Of a DNA stretch of 64,000 bases, positions 1-7,766 are shown one piece after another. The notes beneath the pieces were generated by a model. That model did no database searches, had not been told where the DNA came from, and saw only the letters and a program-made list of their open reading frames with translations. Each line of letters begins with the position of its first letter. The stretch's first letter is position 1. Both the position numbers and the translations under genes were made by a program. This DNA is from Mycobacterium sp. D16Q14 (GTDB taxonomy: Bacteria; Actinomycetota; Actinomycetes; Mycobacteriales; Mycobacteriaceae): the NCBI GenBank assembly GCA_002013415.1, contig MAEX01000009.1, forward strand, positions 124,001 to 188,000, in the 5' to 3' direction.

Positions 1-6
1 CCTGCG

Positions 7-759
7 CTAGCCCGCGACTCCCACCGGACGGTGCAGTTCGACATCACCGGAGGCCGAGCGCACCTTCACGAGGAACTTCTCGTCCCCCGCCAACGGTCCG
101 TCCACCGAGTCCAGCGAGTTGGTGACGACGCCGCTGGCGGTGTCGATCTGCAGCCGGGCGGCGGTGCCCGTCGCGATACCGATGGAGGTATCGCCGCTGG
201 CGGTGTCGAAGATCAGTCCACCGACGACCGCCGATCCGATGGTCACCGATCCCGAGGACGAGGCGGCCTTGATATTGCCGCGCAGTTCCTTCACTGCGAG
301 CTCTCCCCGAGCGGTGTTGAAGCCGGCATCGCCGGTGAGCTCTCGGATCGATACCCCGCCCGACGCGGTGTTAATGCGGGCGTCCCCGGTGATGGTGTCG
401 ATCAACAAATCACCACTGGCCGACTGAAATTGCACATCGCCGAACGCGCCGTCGGCGCGCACTTCGGCCGAGGCCACCGCGATATCCAGGATTGACTGGC
501 TGGGCAGCTCGATGATGATGTCGATAGTGCCGGTGCGGAAGGTCAGCCCCTGCGAAGAAAGCACCGAGAGCAGTCCCTTGGAGAAGGCGACCTTGGTGCG
601 CTCGGCAGTCTTGACGTCCAGCGCCTTGCCGGCATCACGTGGCCGGACGTCCACAACGGTATTGGCGCGCTGGCTCGCGACGATCTGAAGTGTGCCGCGG
701 GCAAGTTCAACCCTGGCGGCGATGGGGTCACGCGTTCTAAATTCCGGCAGAGCACTCAT
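7..759 (-). CDS. DUF4097 family beta-strand repeat protein
   Basis: 250 residues. From about residue 90 onward it shows repeating short strands punctuated by TASG/SASG turns (for example SASGDLL, TASGGVS, TASGDTS, TASGVVT, SASGDVE), the pattern of the DUF4097 right-handed beta-solenoid family. There is no signal peptide or membrane segment, so it is probably cytoplasmic. Its biochemical role is unknown in the family. It lies 18 bases downstream of a ribbon-helix-helix protein on the same strand and is probably co-transcribed with it. The start is the ATG at 759, with a purine-rich stretch just upstream. Identification to family is firm; function is not. Confidence 0.85.
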   Translation of the reverse strand: MSALPEFRTRDPIAARVELARGTLQIVASQRANTVVDVRPRDAGKALDVKTAERTKVAFSKGLLSVLSSQGLTFRTGTIDIIIELPSQSILDIAVASAEVRADGAFGDVQFQSASGDLLIDTITGDARINTASGGVSIRELTGDAGFNTARGELAVKELRGNIKAASSSGSVTIGSAVVGGLIFDTASGDTSIGIATGTAARLQIDTASGVVTNSLDSVDGPLAGDEKFLVKVRSASGDVELHRPVGVAG

Positions 760-777
760 GGTGTTCCCTTTCCCTTG

Positions 778-1248
778 TTAGCGGACCCAGCCGCTGATGG
801 TGCGACCTGTACTGAATGTTGTTGAACTGGAGGGCTTTTTGGCCGCAGCGGCTGCGGCACGGACCAGCCAGGCGTTGAGCGAGATCCCCTCGTTCCCGGC
901 GGCGGCCTCAACGATGGCGCGCAGGCTTTCCGGGAGTCGCAGCGTCACTCGCCAGGTGCCGGCGCTCTCGTCGATCGCGACGGCGAGTTCGGCCTCCTGT
1001 TGATCCACCGGCCGGCTCACTACGAATTCCGGCTCGCGGCCACGCAACCGCAGATCGACGGACGCAGGTGCGAGCTCTCGGGTGACCTGCTCGGCCGCCG
1101 CCGACAGCGCGTCAAGCAGGGCGAGCCGGAACGCCGATTCCAACGGAGCGGTCAATCGATCCGCGAGCTCCTCCGCCTCCGGCCCTCCGGCCCGAGCGGC
1201 CACAGCGAGTTCCCGACGCACCGCGTCGACATACGGTTGCAAATCCAT
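778..1248 (-). CDS. Ribbon-helix-helix (HicB/Arc-like) DNA-binding protein
   Basis: 156 residues from the ATG at 1248; an open frame continues upstream to 1329, but the extra residues run through the repeat-rich promoter. Residues 99-136 form a typical ribbon-helix-helix: a short strand (VTLRLPE), a helix, the turn GISLNAW, and an Ala-rich second helix. The N-terminal 95 residues are helical and acidic and unlike the HicB core, so they may bind a partner or ligand. No HicA-like toxin lies next to it; its partner in the operon is a DUF4097 protein. TGTCA-type repeats around its start suggest autoregulation. Confidence 0.75.
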   Translation of the reverse strand: MDLQPYVDAVRRELAVAARAGGPEAEELADRLTAPLESAFRLALLDALSAAAEQVTRELAPASVDLRLRGREPEFVVSRPVDQQEAELAVAIDESAGTWRVTLRLPESLRAIVEAAAGNEGISLNAWLVRAAAAAAKKPSSSTTFSTGRTISGWVR

Positions 1249-1289
1249 GGTGTCATGGTGACACCAGTTCAGTGTCATAGCAAGTGTCA
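1249..1289. promoter_or_regulatory. Putative operator of the RHH-DUF4097 operon
   Basis: Directly upstream of the RHH start is a 7-bp inverted repeat (GGTGTCA at 1249-1255, TGACACC at 1259-1265). It is followed by two direct copies of AGTGTCA (1271-1277 and 1283-1289) 12 bp apart. Four copies of a TGTCA/TGACA half-site within 41 bp suit a ribbon-helix-helix protein, which usually binds tandem short half-sites. Binding by the adjacent gene product is inferred. Confidence 0.55.
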
Positions 1290-1393
1290 CTTCGCGAGAC
1301 TTTCCGCCGTGCGGGGGTGCCGCCTTCACCCAGGAGCAGGTGGGCGTGGCAGACTATGGCGTGTAGTAGACGTCTGAGATTGGAGGGCTGGCG

Positions 1394-1654
1394 GTGGCCA
1401 CGACTGAGGTTGTCAAGCACGACGGAGTCGATGTCGAGGACGTGCCGTCCGCAGCGTTCGGGCGCGGGCTCTCGGGCCAGAACCCCCGGATCTTCCACAT
1501 CCTCGGCCTCGCTATCGCGGCCTTCTTACTGCTGCTACTCAAGGGCAATCACGTCGGCAAGGTTGAGGACGTCTTTTGCGTCGGTTTCGCCGTCATCGTG
1601 CTGGCCTTCACCGTGAACGACTACCTCGGCCGCCGCTCCGGCCGCATCCGCTAG
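1394..1654 (+). CDS. DUF2631 family small membrane protein
   Basis: 86 residues from a GTG at 1394, preceded by GGAGGG at 1382-1387. Two hydrophobic segments (about residues 36-49 and 60-73) are separated by a short polar loop. The N-terminus is acidic and the C-terminus basic (RRSGRIR). This matches the actinobacterial DUF2631 family, represented beside rlmN in M. tuberculosis (Rv2876 by my recollection). Function is unknown. It converges on rlmN; its TAG and the rlmN stop abut with no spacer. Confidence 0.8.
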   Translation: MATTEVVKHDGVDVEDVPSAAFGRGLSGQNPRIFHILGLAIAAFLLLLLKGNHVGKVEDVFCVGFAVIVLAFTVNDYLGRRSGRIR

Positions 1655-2776
1655 CTAACGCTCGGACGCTGCCAGTTGGCCGCACGCTGCGGCAATCTCC
1701 CGACCCCGGGTATCACGCACCGTGCAGGAGACGCCCTGCTCGCGTACGCGTCGCACAAACTCCCGCTCGACAGGCTTTGGGCTGGCGTCCCATTGACTGC
1801 CCGGCGTCGGGTTCAGCGGAATCAGATTGACATGAACCAACTGGCCCAAGGCTTTTCGCAGCTTCTTGCCAAGTAGGTCGGCACGCCAGGGCTGGTCGTT
1901 CACATCGCGAATAAGCGCGTATTCGATGGACACCCGCCGGCCGGTGACATCGGCGTAGTAGCGCGCGGCATCGAGCACCTCACCGATCGCCCACCGGGTG
2001 TTGACCGGCACCAGGGTGTCGCGCAGCTCGTCATCCGGGCAATGCAGCGACACCGCGAGTGTGACCCCCAACCCCTCGTCGGCAAGTTTGCGAATGGCCG
2101 GTGCCAGCCCCACGGTCGACACCGTGACACCGCGCTGCGATATGCCGAATCCCTCGGGGGGCGGCGCGGTGATCTTGCGCAGCACCGTGAGCACCCGGTT
2201 GTAGTTGGCCAGGGGCTCACCCATACCCATGAAGACGATGTTCGACAACCGGCCGGGCCCGCCCGGCAGCTCGCCGTCGCGCAATGATGCCGCGGCGTCA
2301 CGCACCTGTTCCAGAATCTCGGCGGCCGACAGGTTGCGCGTCAATCCGCCCTGACCGGTGGCACAGAATGGGCAGGCCATACCGCACCCGGCCTGAGAAG
2401 AGATACACAACGTGTTGCGGTCGGAGTAGCGCATGAGCACCGACTCGACGGTGCTGCCGTCGCGCAAGCGCCACAAGGTCTTTCGGGTGTCGCCGGAGTC
2501 ACAGGCCACCTGGCGCAGCGGGTTGAGCAGTCGGGGAAACAGTGCCTCACCCACACCATCGCGCGCACCCGCAGGCAAGTCCGTCATCGCCGCGGGGTCG
2601 CCCACTAGCCGTCCGTAGTACTGGTTCGCGAGCTGCTTGGCGCGAAACGCCGGAAGCCCCAGAGCCGTCACGGCCTCACGCGTCTGCTCGACGGTCATAT
2701 CGGCCAGGTGACGCGGCGGCATGGCCCGACGCGGAGCGTCGAACACCAGCGGCAGGGACCCTTTGTCGGCAGACAT
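1655..2776 (-). CDS. rlmN: Dual-specificity rRNA/tRNA (adenine-C2) methyltransferase RlmN
   Basis: 373 residues from the ATG at 2776. This is a radical SAM enzyme that methylates C2 of A2503 in 23S rRNA and A37 in some tRNAs. The cluster motif CGMACPFC gives Cys131, Cys135 and Cys138 as iron-sulfur ligands, and GMGEPLANY is the SAM-binding segment. The C-terminal [16 protein letters not shown] carries the conserved Cys used in the methyl-Cys mechanism, together with the cysteine of GVSCTV. Length is normal. It converges on the DUF2631 gene and lies in the same neighbourhood as cdsA-frr-pyrH, as in other mycobacteria. Confidence 0.95.
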   Translation of the reverse strand: MSADKGSLPLVFDAPRRAMPPRHLADMTVEQTREAVTALGLPAFRAKQLANQYYGRLVGDPAAMTDLPAGARDGVGEALFPRLLNPLRQVACDSGDTRKTLWRLRDGSTVESVLMRYSDRNTLCISSQAGCGMACPFCATGQGGLTRNLSAAEILEQVRDAAASLRDGELPGGPGRLSNIVFMGMGEPLANYNRVLTVLRKITAPPPEGFGISQRGVTVSTVGLAPAIRKLADEGLGVTLAVSLHCPDDELRDTLVPVNTRWAIGEVLDAARYYADVTGRRVSIEYALIRDVNDQPWRADLLGKKLRKALGQLVHVNLIPLNPTPGSQWDASPKPVEREFVRRVREQGVSCTVRDTRGREIAAACGQLAASER

Positions 2777-2802
2777 AACCAACTCAGTATCCCAGCCCCG
2801 CG

Positions 2803-3408
2803 CTAATTCCCCGAACCAGAACGTGCCCGCACATGCATCCGCTCCCCTTGCGGGCCGAAAATATGCAATACCTCGACGGGCTTATCGGTCGGATTGCCGA
2901 ACCAATGCGGGATATGTGTATCGAACTCGGCGGCCTCACCCGCGGGCAGGATCAGGTCCAGCTCGCCGAGCAGCAGGCGGACCTTCCCGGAAAGCACGTA
3001 CATCCATTCATAGCCGTCGTGGACCTTCAGGTTCGGTTCCCCCTTCGGCGAATACGGCGGGATGATCTGCTTGTAGCACTGCACCCCGCCGGGTCGGCGC
3101 GACAGCGGCAGGTACACCGATCCGTGTCGCGTGAACGGTTTGGGGTGGATGCGCGGGTCCCCCGTGGCGGGTGCGTTCACCAGCTCGTCGAGCGGCACCT
3201 GGTGCGCCTCGGCAAGGAGCAGAAGAAGCTCCAGGGTGGGCCGGCGCTGACCGGATTCCAGGCGAGACAACGTGCTTTCGGAGATACCCGTCGTCTCGGA
3301 CAGTTGCGCCAGGGTGACCTGACGATGCAGGCGCAAGGCCCGCAGCCGCGGCCCCAGGGCATCGAGCACGGCCTCCAACCGCCGATTCTGATCGTCCATA
3401 CCGGCCAT
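2803..3408 (-). CDS. XRE-family HTH regulator with cupin domain
   Basis: 201 residues from the ATG at 3408 (ATG 3399 is also possible); the longer open frame crosses the divergent promoter. Residues about 12-70 form an XRE helix-turn-helix ([23 protein letters not shown]). The C-terminal half is a cupin beta-barrel with a His near HIPHWF and [11 protein letters not shown]. Such proteins usually repress or activate a neighbouring operon in response to a small ligand. It is divergent from a flavin oxidoreductase-methyltransferase pair, with a TTGC/GCAA repeat array between the starts. Confidence 0.9.
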   Translation of the reverse strand: MAGMDDQNRRLEAVLDALGPRLRALRLHRQVTLAQLSETTGISESTLSRLESGQRRPTLELLLLLAEAHQVPLDELVNAPATGDPRIHPKPFTRHGSVYLPLSRRPGGVQCYKQIIPPYSPKGEPNLKVHDGYEWMYVLSGKVRLLLGELDLILPAGEAAEFDTHIPHWFGNPTDKPVEVLHIFGPQGERMHVRARSGSGN

Positions 3409-3421
3409 GGTGACAACCAAA

Positions 3422-3446
3422 TTGCTATTTTGGCAAGAAAGCTTGC
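3422..3446. promoter_or_regulatory. Putative operator for the XRE-cupin regulator
   Basis: Three alternating half-sites, TTGC (3422-3425), GCAAG (3433-3437) and CTTGC (3442-3446), form a 5-bp inverted repeat with a 4-bp spacer and an overlapping wider TTGC/GCAA pair. They lie between the divergent starts at 3408 and 3479, in an AT-richer stretch that also looks promoter-like. Assignment to the adjacent regulator is inferred from position. Confidence 0.45.
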
Positions 3447-3478
3447 GCTTTTCGCAGATTCGCCCCAATAGTGGTGTC

Positions 3479-4429
3479 ATGAAGAAGCTCTGGGATGTAG
3501 CCATCGTCGGTGGCGGTGCCGCGGGTCTGTCGGCGGCCATTACCCTCGCCCGGTCGAGGCGGTCGGTTGTCGTACTGGACGATCACCACCCGCGTAACGC
3601 GCCGGCAGATCGGGTTCACAACTACCTCGGACGCGAGTCGACGCCTCCGGCCGAGCTGTTCGGCATCGGGCGCGGTGAAGCCGAACGATACGGCGCGACC
3701 TTCCGCGACGCACGCGTCACGTCGGTATCCCACGCGGACAACCATTTCGACGTGGCGATGGATTTGCCGGACAACACGACCTCGACGGTCCACGCCCGCC
3801 GGGTCCTGGTGGCCACGGGAGCGGTGGATGAACTACCCGACGTCGACGGGCTGGCGGAGCGCTGGGGCCGTGACGTCCTGCACTGTGCCTACTGCCATGG
3901 TTGGGAGGTGCGCGATCGCGCCATCGTCGTACTGGGCACCGGCCCCCTGGCTGTGCACCACGCCCTCATCTTCCGCCAGCTCAGCGATAACGTCGCCCTA
4001 CTGCGGCACAATCATTTTCCGCTTTCGTCCGAGGACGCCGCGCAGTTGGCCCGCCGGGACATCGGCGTCGCCGACGGACCGGCGACACGGCTGCAAATCG
4101 CCGATGACGCACTCACCGGGGTAGAGCTGGAAACCGGAGCCACGGTTCGGTGTGAGGCGTTGGTCGTCGCGACGGTCGTGTCGGCACGCATCGACATGCT
4201 TGCGCCGACGGGGCTGACGGCGCAGGAGATGCGACTCGGGAACCACCTGTTGGGGACGTACCTGCCGGTCACCAGGGGTGCCACCACAGTGCCGGGAATC
4301 TACGCCGCCGGGAACGTCACCGATATCAAGGCACAGGTCATCACCTCGGCGGCGGCCGGAACCGAGGTCGCCGCAACCATCAACGCCGACCTCGCGGTCG
4401 CCGACGCCAAGGAGCTACAACATGTGTGA
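3479..4429 (+). CDS. NAD(P)/FAD-dependent oxidoreductase (thioredoxin-reductase-like)
   Basis: 316 residues from the ATG at 3479. It has an N-terminal FAD-binding GGGAAG (residues 11-16), a central CAYC pair (Cys136, Cys139) followed by HGWEVRD, a second dinucleotide motif GTGPLAV, and a C-terminal FAD motif in GIYAAGNVTD. This is the compact thioredoxin-reductase-like disulfide oxidoreductase fold. The substrate is unknown; the CxxC suggests a thiol or disulfide acceptor. It overlaps the downstream methyltransferase by 8 bases and is divergent from an XRE-cupin gene, so the three probably form one regulated unit. Confidence 0.9.
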   Translation: MKKLWDVAIVGGGAAGLSAAITLARSRRSVVVLDDHHPRNAPADRVHNYLGRESTPPAELFGIGRGEAERYGATFRDARVTSVSHADNHFDVAMDLPDNTTSTVHARRVLVATGAVDELPDVDGLAERWGRDVLHCAYCHGWEVRDRAIVVLGTGPLAVHHALIFRQLSDNVALLRHNHFPLSSEDAAQLARRDIGVADGPATRLQIADDALTGVELETGATVRCEALVVATVVSARIDMLAPTGLTAQEMRLGNHLLGTYLPVTRGATTVPGIYAAGNVTDIKAQVITSAAAGTEVAATINADLAVADAKELQHV

Positions 4430-5075
4430 TCATCACAATCCCCCGTCCGACGAGAAATCGTGGGACGAATTCTATCGGTCGCACGACGCGTTATGGAGTG
4501 GCAATGCCAACCCACAACTGGTGCAAGAGATTTCGACGTTGCCGCCACGCACCGCACTGGATGCCGGCTGCGGCGAGGGGGGTGACGCGATCTGGCTCGC
4601 CCAGAAGGGTTGGCAGGTCACCGGAATGGATTTCGCCGAGACCGCCTTGCGCCGTGCCGCCGACAATGCCAGCCGGGCAGACCCCGAGCTCGCCACCAGG
4701 ATCACCTGGATGCAGGCCGACCTGACCACATGGCAGCCGAGTCGTCGATTTGATTTGGTGACATCACATTTCATGCACCTGCCGACAAAGCTCCGTGAGC
4801 CCGTGTTCACGACGCTGGCCACAGCGGTAGCCCCGGGAGGCACCCTGCTGATCGTCGGGCACCATCCCTCGGACATGCAGGCTGCGATCAGGCGGCCCGA
4901 CCTGCCCGACTGGTATTTCAGCGCGGAAGACATCGCCGACGCCCTAGACCCGGACCAGTGGAACATCCTTGTCGCCGAGTCACGCAATCGCACCTTCACG
5001 CGGGACGACGAAGAGTTCGATATCGCCGATACGGTGCTGCGTGCCGAACGTAAGTCCGCCGGGGTAACGACCTAG
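4422..5075 (+). CDS. Class I SAM-dependent methyltransferase
   Basis: 217 residues. The start is the ATG at 4422, inside the 3' end of the oxidoreductase gene, with AAGGAG at 4408-4413 as ribosome binding site. SAM motif I is LDAGCGEGGDA (about residues 46-56), with an acidic loop at the end of the second strand (GMDF) and a later DLVTSHFMHLP segment. The N-terminal CDHHNPP contains Cys/His residues that could bind metal. The methyl acceptor cannot be read from sequence. Its TAG shares CTAG with the stop of the convergent LysR gene. Confidence 0.9.
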   Translation: MCDHHNPPSDEKSWDEFYRSHDALWSGNANPQLVQEISTLPPRTALDAGCGEGGDAIWLAQKGWQVTGMDFAETALRRAADNASRADPELATRITWMQADLTTWQPSRRFDLVTSHFMHLPTKLREPVFTTLATAVAPGGTLLIVGHHPSDMQAAIRRPDLPDWYFSAEDIADALDPDQWNILVAESRNRTFTRDDEEFDIADTVLRAERKSAGVTT

Positions 5076-5938
5076 GCGATAGCCGCGGATTCTCCCGAAA
5101 GAGCCTCGCGCGCAGCCCCTTCCACGGCCGAAAACACAGCGGGGTCGAGCCCGCGGCGGCCGACGACCGATAGTGTCGCCAGGTTCGCCGCGGGCATCGT
5201 CTCCACCGGAGCGATGCCGTCGGGCAGCCACCCGATGATGGGCAGCAACGCCATTCCCAGACCCGACCGCAGACCCGCGTACAACCCCGACAAATCCGGT
5301 GATTCACCGACAATCTGGTACGGACGGCCCAGAGTGTGCAGCGCACTGAACATGGGGGCGCGCAAGGTGCATGGTTCGGTGAAGGTCATGACCTGAACGG
5401 GATCAGCGGAGCTCGCCTTGTAGCCACGCGCCGCCACCCACTGCAGGCGCACCGTGCCCACCGCATTGGTGCGATCCAGGCCTGACCCGTCGAGAATGAC
5501 GGCCAGGTCCATGCTTCCCCGATCGACGGATTCGGCGAGGTAGACGTTGCGATCGAACCGCACACGCACCGACCAATCCGGGAGATGACTACGCAGTGCC
5601 GTGGTGATGCTCGGCAGTATCAAGTCCGCGCCATGCTCGGTGACCCCGAGAATCACCGTGCGCTCCTGACCGGCTATCAGGTCGTCTACCGCGGCATCGT
5701 GCGCGGCGAGGATGCGACGGGCATGCGCCAGCAGCTGCGCGCCCTTATCGGTGAACACCACCCCGCGCCCCGAACGCCGGACCAACGGCTCGCCGACCGC
5801 GGTCTCCAGCTTGCGTACATGTTGGCTCACCGCGGATTGGGTCAGATGCAGCACGGCCGCGGCCCGATGGAATCCCCCACAATCAGCGACCGCGACCAGT
5901 GACCGCAGCGGCGCGATATCGAGTGTCGAACTCGCCAT
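5072..5938 (-). CDS. LysR-family transcriptional regulator
   Basis: 288 residues. An N-terminal winged HTH (LRSLVAVADCGGFHRAAAVLHLTQSAVSQHVRKLE, broken here as AAAVLHLTQSAVSQHV) covers residues about 10-66. A periplasmic-binding-protein-like effector domain follows from about residue 90. It is divergent from an EamA exporter gene 157 bases away. The intergenic region has a 26-bp palindrome and an AT-rich TTGATCAA core, typical of LysR sites. A role controlling the exporter is inferred from arrangement; the inducer is unknown. Confidence 0.92.
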   Translation of the reverse strand: MASSTLDIAPLRSLVAVADCGGFHRAAAVLHLTQSAVSQHVRKLETAVGEPLVRRSGRGVVFTDKGAQLLAHARRILAAHDAAVDDLIAGQERTVILGVTEHGADLILPSITTALRSHLPDWSVRVRFDRNVYLAESVDRGSMDLAVILDGSGLDRTNAVGTVRLQWVAARGYKASSADPVQVMTFTEPCTLRAPMFSALHTLGRPYQIVGESPDLSGLYAGLRSGLGMALLPIIGWLPDGIAPVETMPAANLATLSVVGRRGLDPAVFSAVEGAAREALSGESAAIA

Positions 5939-5960
5939 ATCGCCACCGTAGTCCGATCAC

Positions 5961-5977
5961 AATATTTGATCAATATT
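5961..5977. promoter_or_regulatory. AT-rich palindromic site upstream of lysR
   Basis: AATATT occurs at 5961-5966 and 5972-5977 around TGATC, with a perfect TTGATCAA core at 5966-5973. It lies 23 bases before the LysR start codon and fits a LysR autoregulatory T-N11-A type site. Confidence 0.4.
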
Positions 5978-6035
5978 TCCTCGTTCACGAGTTGTGCACC
6001 AGCCTGGCAGGCACGTTGAATATCAATCGATCACG

Positions 6036-6061
6036 ATTACTGATTGATTCTGATCAGTAAT
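6036..6061. promoter_or_regulatory. 26-bp palindrome upstream of the EamA transporter
   Basis: Perfect 9-bp arms ATTACTGAT (6036-6044) and ATCAGTAAT (6053-6061) are separated by 8 bp, 35 bases before the transporter ATG. Arm length and position fit a LysR activation or repression site for the divergent exporter. Confidence 0.55.
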
Positions 6062-6095
6062 TATCGTTGGACATCAGCCGTCCGGACCGGCGACG

Positions 6096-7052
6096 ATGGC
6101 TGCCATGCAGAAGATGCCGGCGTCCATGACTAAGACCTCGGCGGTCGTACTGACGTTTCTATACGCGCTCGGGTACCCGATTGGCGCGCTCTCCGTATCG
6201 GCCATGACGCCAATGCTGGTCCTGGTGGCCCGGTTCGCCCTCGCCGGCGCAATCCTTGCCACCTGGGCGTTCTTCGCGAAGGTCGCCTGGCCGACGGGCC
6301 GCAAGCTCGGCCACGTCATCGTCGCCGGGCTGCTGATGCAGGCCGTGCAGTTCTGCGCGCTGTACGAAGCGCTCGAACACGGAGCTCCTGCCGTCCTCGG
6401 CGCAGTCGTCATCTCGATGAATCCGGTGGTCACCGCCGTGTTGGCCGCGCTGTTCCTCAGTGAACGCCTCAATGGTTGGCGGATTGTCGCCCTGGGCCTG
6501 GGAGTGCTGGCCGTATTGGCCGCATGTGCCCATCGACTACTCGCCACGGGCGGTATCGACACCGTGCTGGTGCTGCTTCTGGTCGCGTTGTTGGGCCTGG
6601 CCGCCGGCGGGGTGTATCAGCAGCGTTTCTGTGCCGACGTCGACTTCCGGGTCAACAGTGCCATCCAAAATCTGGCCGGCCTGCTGCCCGCCGGGGCGCT
6701 GGCATTACTGACACCCAGTGCCGTGCACGACCCGTGGAAGGCCGCGGGAGCTGTCGCGGCGGTGGTGCTGTTCAACGCCACCTTGTGCACCTCGCTCTAT
6801 GTGCGGTCGGTCAGCAAGTTCGGTGCGGCGGCGGTGGCCATGCTGTTCTGTGTCATTCCCGCGGTGGCGGGGCTGTTGTCCTGGATCCTGCTGGGCCAGC
6901 GGGTGGATATCGGAATGGGAATCGGCCTGGTGCTCGGCGCGCTGGCCTGCTGGCTGAACGCGCGGGCAAGCCGGCCATCCAAGGCTCACGAGAACCCCGC
7001 AATCGAGGCGGCAGCCGCCGCGCCTACCCGTCAGCCGGTGGTGGCCAGCTAG
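6096..7052 (+). CDS. EamA/DMT-family transporter
   Basis: 318 residues with about ten hydrophobic segments in two homologous halves. The first half has RFALAGAILATWAF and GAPAVLGAVVISMNPVV; the second has a similar TAALF/AVAMLFCVIPAVAGL helix pair. This is the EamA drug/metabolite exporter fold of the inner membrane. In-frame ATGs at 6096, 6105, 6114 and 6126 make the exact start uncertain. It is transcribed divergently from a LysR regulator, the usual arrangement for an exporter controlled by its substrate. The substrate is not predictable. Confidence 0.88.
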   Translation: MAAMQKMPASMTKTSAVVLTFLYALGYPIGALSVSAMTPMLVLVARFALAGAILATWAFFAKVAWPTGRKLGHVIVAGLLMQAVQFCALYEALEHGAPAVLGAVVISMNPVVTAVLAALFLSERLNGWRIVALGLGVLAVLAACAHRLLATGGIDTVLVLLLVALLGLAAGGVYQQRFCADVDFRVNSAIQNLAGLLPAGALALLTPSAVHDPWKAAGAVAAVVLFNATLCTSLYVRSVSKFGAAAVAMLFCVIPAVAGLLSWILLGQRVDIGMGIGLVLGALACWLNARASRPSKAHENPAIEAAAAAPTRQPVVAS

Positions 7053-7061
7053 CCTGGCTGC

Positions 7062-7766
7062 ATGCGTGCCCTGTTACTCGGCGGTCTGACCATGCTGGGA
7101 GCACTGCTCCTTGTCACCGGATGTTCGAAGGGGGCATCGGTCTCGCCGACCACGCCCTCATCCAGTACGCCGCCATCGAGCAGCACCACAAGCAAGGCGC
7201 CCACCTCGACCACAACGACGACTCCCATCGAACTACCGGAGCCCGCCACAGGTGCGCCGTATGACGCTGTGGCGCAGTGGATTTCCAAGGGAGCGCCGGT
7301 GGATGTCACCAACTTCCACTCGGCTACCAGCCAGGACGGGCAGAAGACCGATCTCGGTGACAACGTCGCGTTCAAGACTCCGTCGGGCAAAACACGATGC
7401 ATGACGAGCAATCTGGAGCCGGATACGCTGTCCTGCCTGGTCAACCTCATAAATCCACCGAAACGGCCCGCCGGCACCGAGGGTAACTGGGTCGGCGGAT
7501 GGACAGATTTCAATGGCCATCAGGTCACGGTGGGTGGACTGCACGGCGATCCCGGGCCCTTCCAAAGCGGTGACGGAAACCCACTCGACTACGGCGGCCG
7601 CCTGACATTCGGAGACTTCGGTTGCCGCAGCGAAACTTCCGGATTGTTCTGCGCGAACACCAAGACAAAGTCCGCCATTCGGATCAGCGACGCCGGAATC
7701 GAACCATTCGGCTGTCTGAAAGAGACCACCCCTGCCGACGGCAGTGGCCGGGAATTCAGCTGCTAG
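7062..7766 (+). CDS. Putative secreted lipoprotein
   Basis: 234 residues. A lipoprotein signal peptide ends in LVTGC with Cys at about residue 21. A Ser/Thr/Pro-rich linker (about residues 25-58) follows, then a folded domain with several cysteines, among them pairs around TRCMTSN/LSCLVN and GCRSETSGLFC. This resembles mycobacterial surface lipoproteins of unknown function. It begins 9 bases after the EamA gene and may share its transcript. It converges with the ASCH gene, with stops overlapping at CTAG (7763-7766). Confidence 0.75.
   Translation: MRALLLGGLTMLGALLLVTGCSKGASVSPTTPSSSTPPSSSTTSKAPTSTTTTTPIELPEPATGAPYDAVAQWISKGAPVDVTNFHSATSQDGQKTDLGDNVAFKTPSGKTRCMTSNLEPDTLSCLVNLINPPKRPAGTEGNWVGGWTDFNGHQVTVGGLHGDPGPFQSGDGNPLDYGGRLTFGDFGCRSETSGLFCANTKTKSAIRISDAGIEPFGCLKETTPADGSGREFSC

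Noticed and set aside
778..1248. HicAB-type toxin-antitoxin system
   Set aside because: Only an RHH protein is present; no small HicA-like toxin lies next to it and the partner gene is DUF4097.
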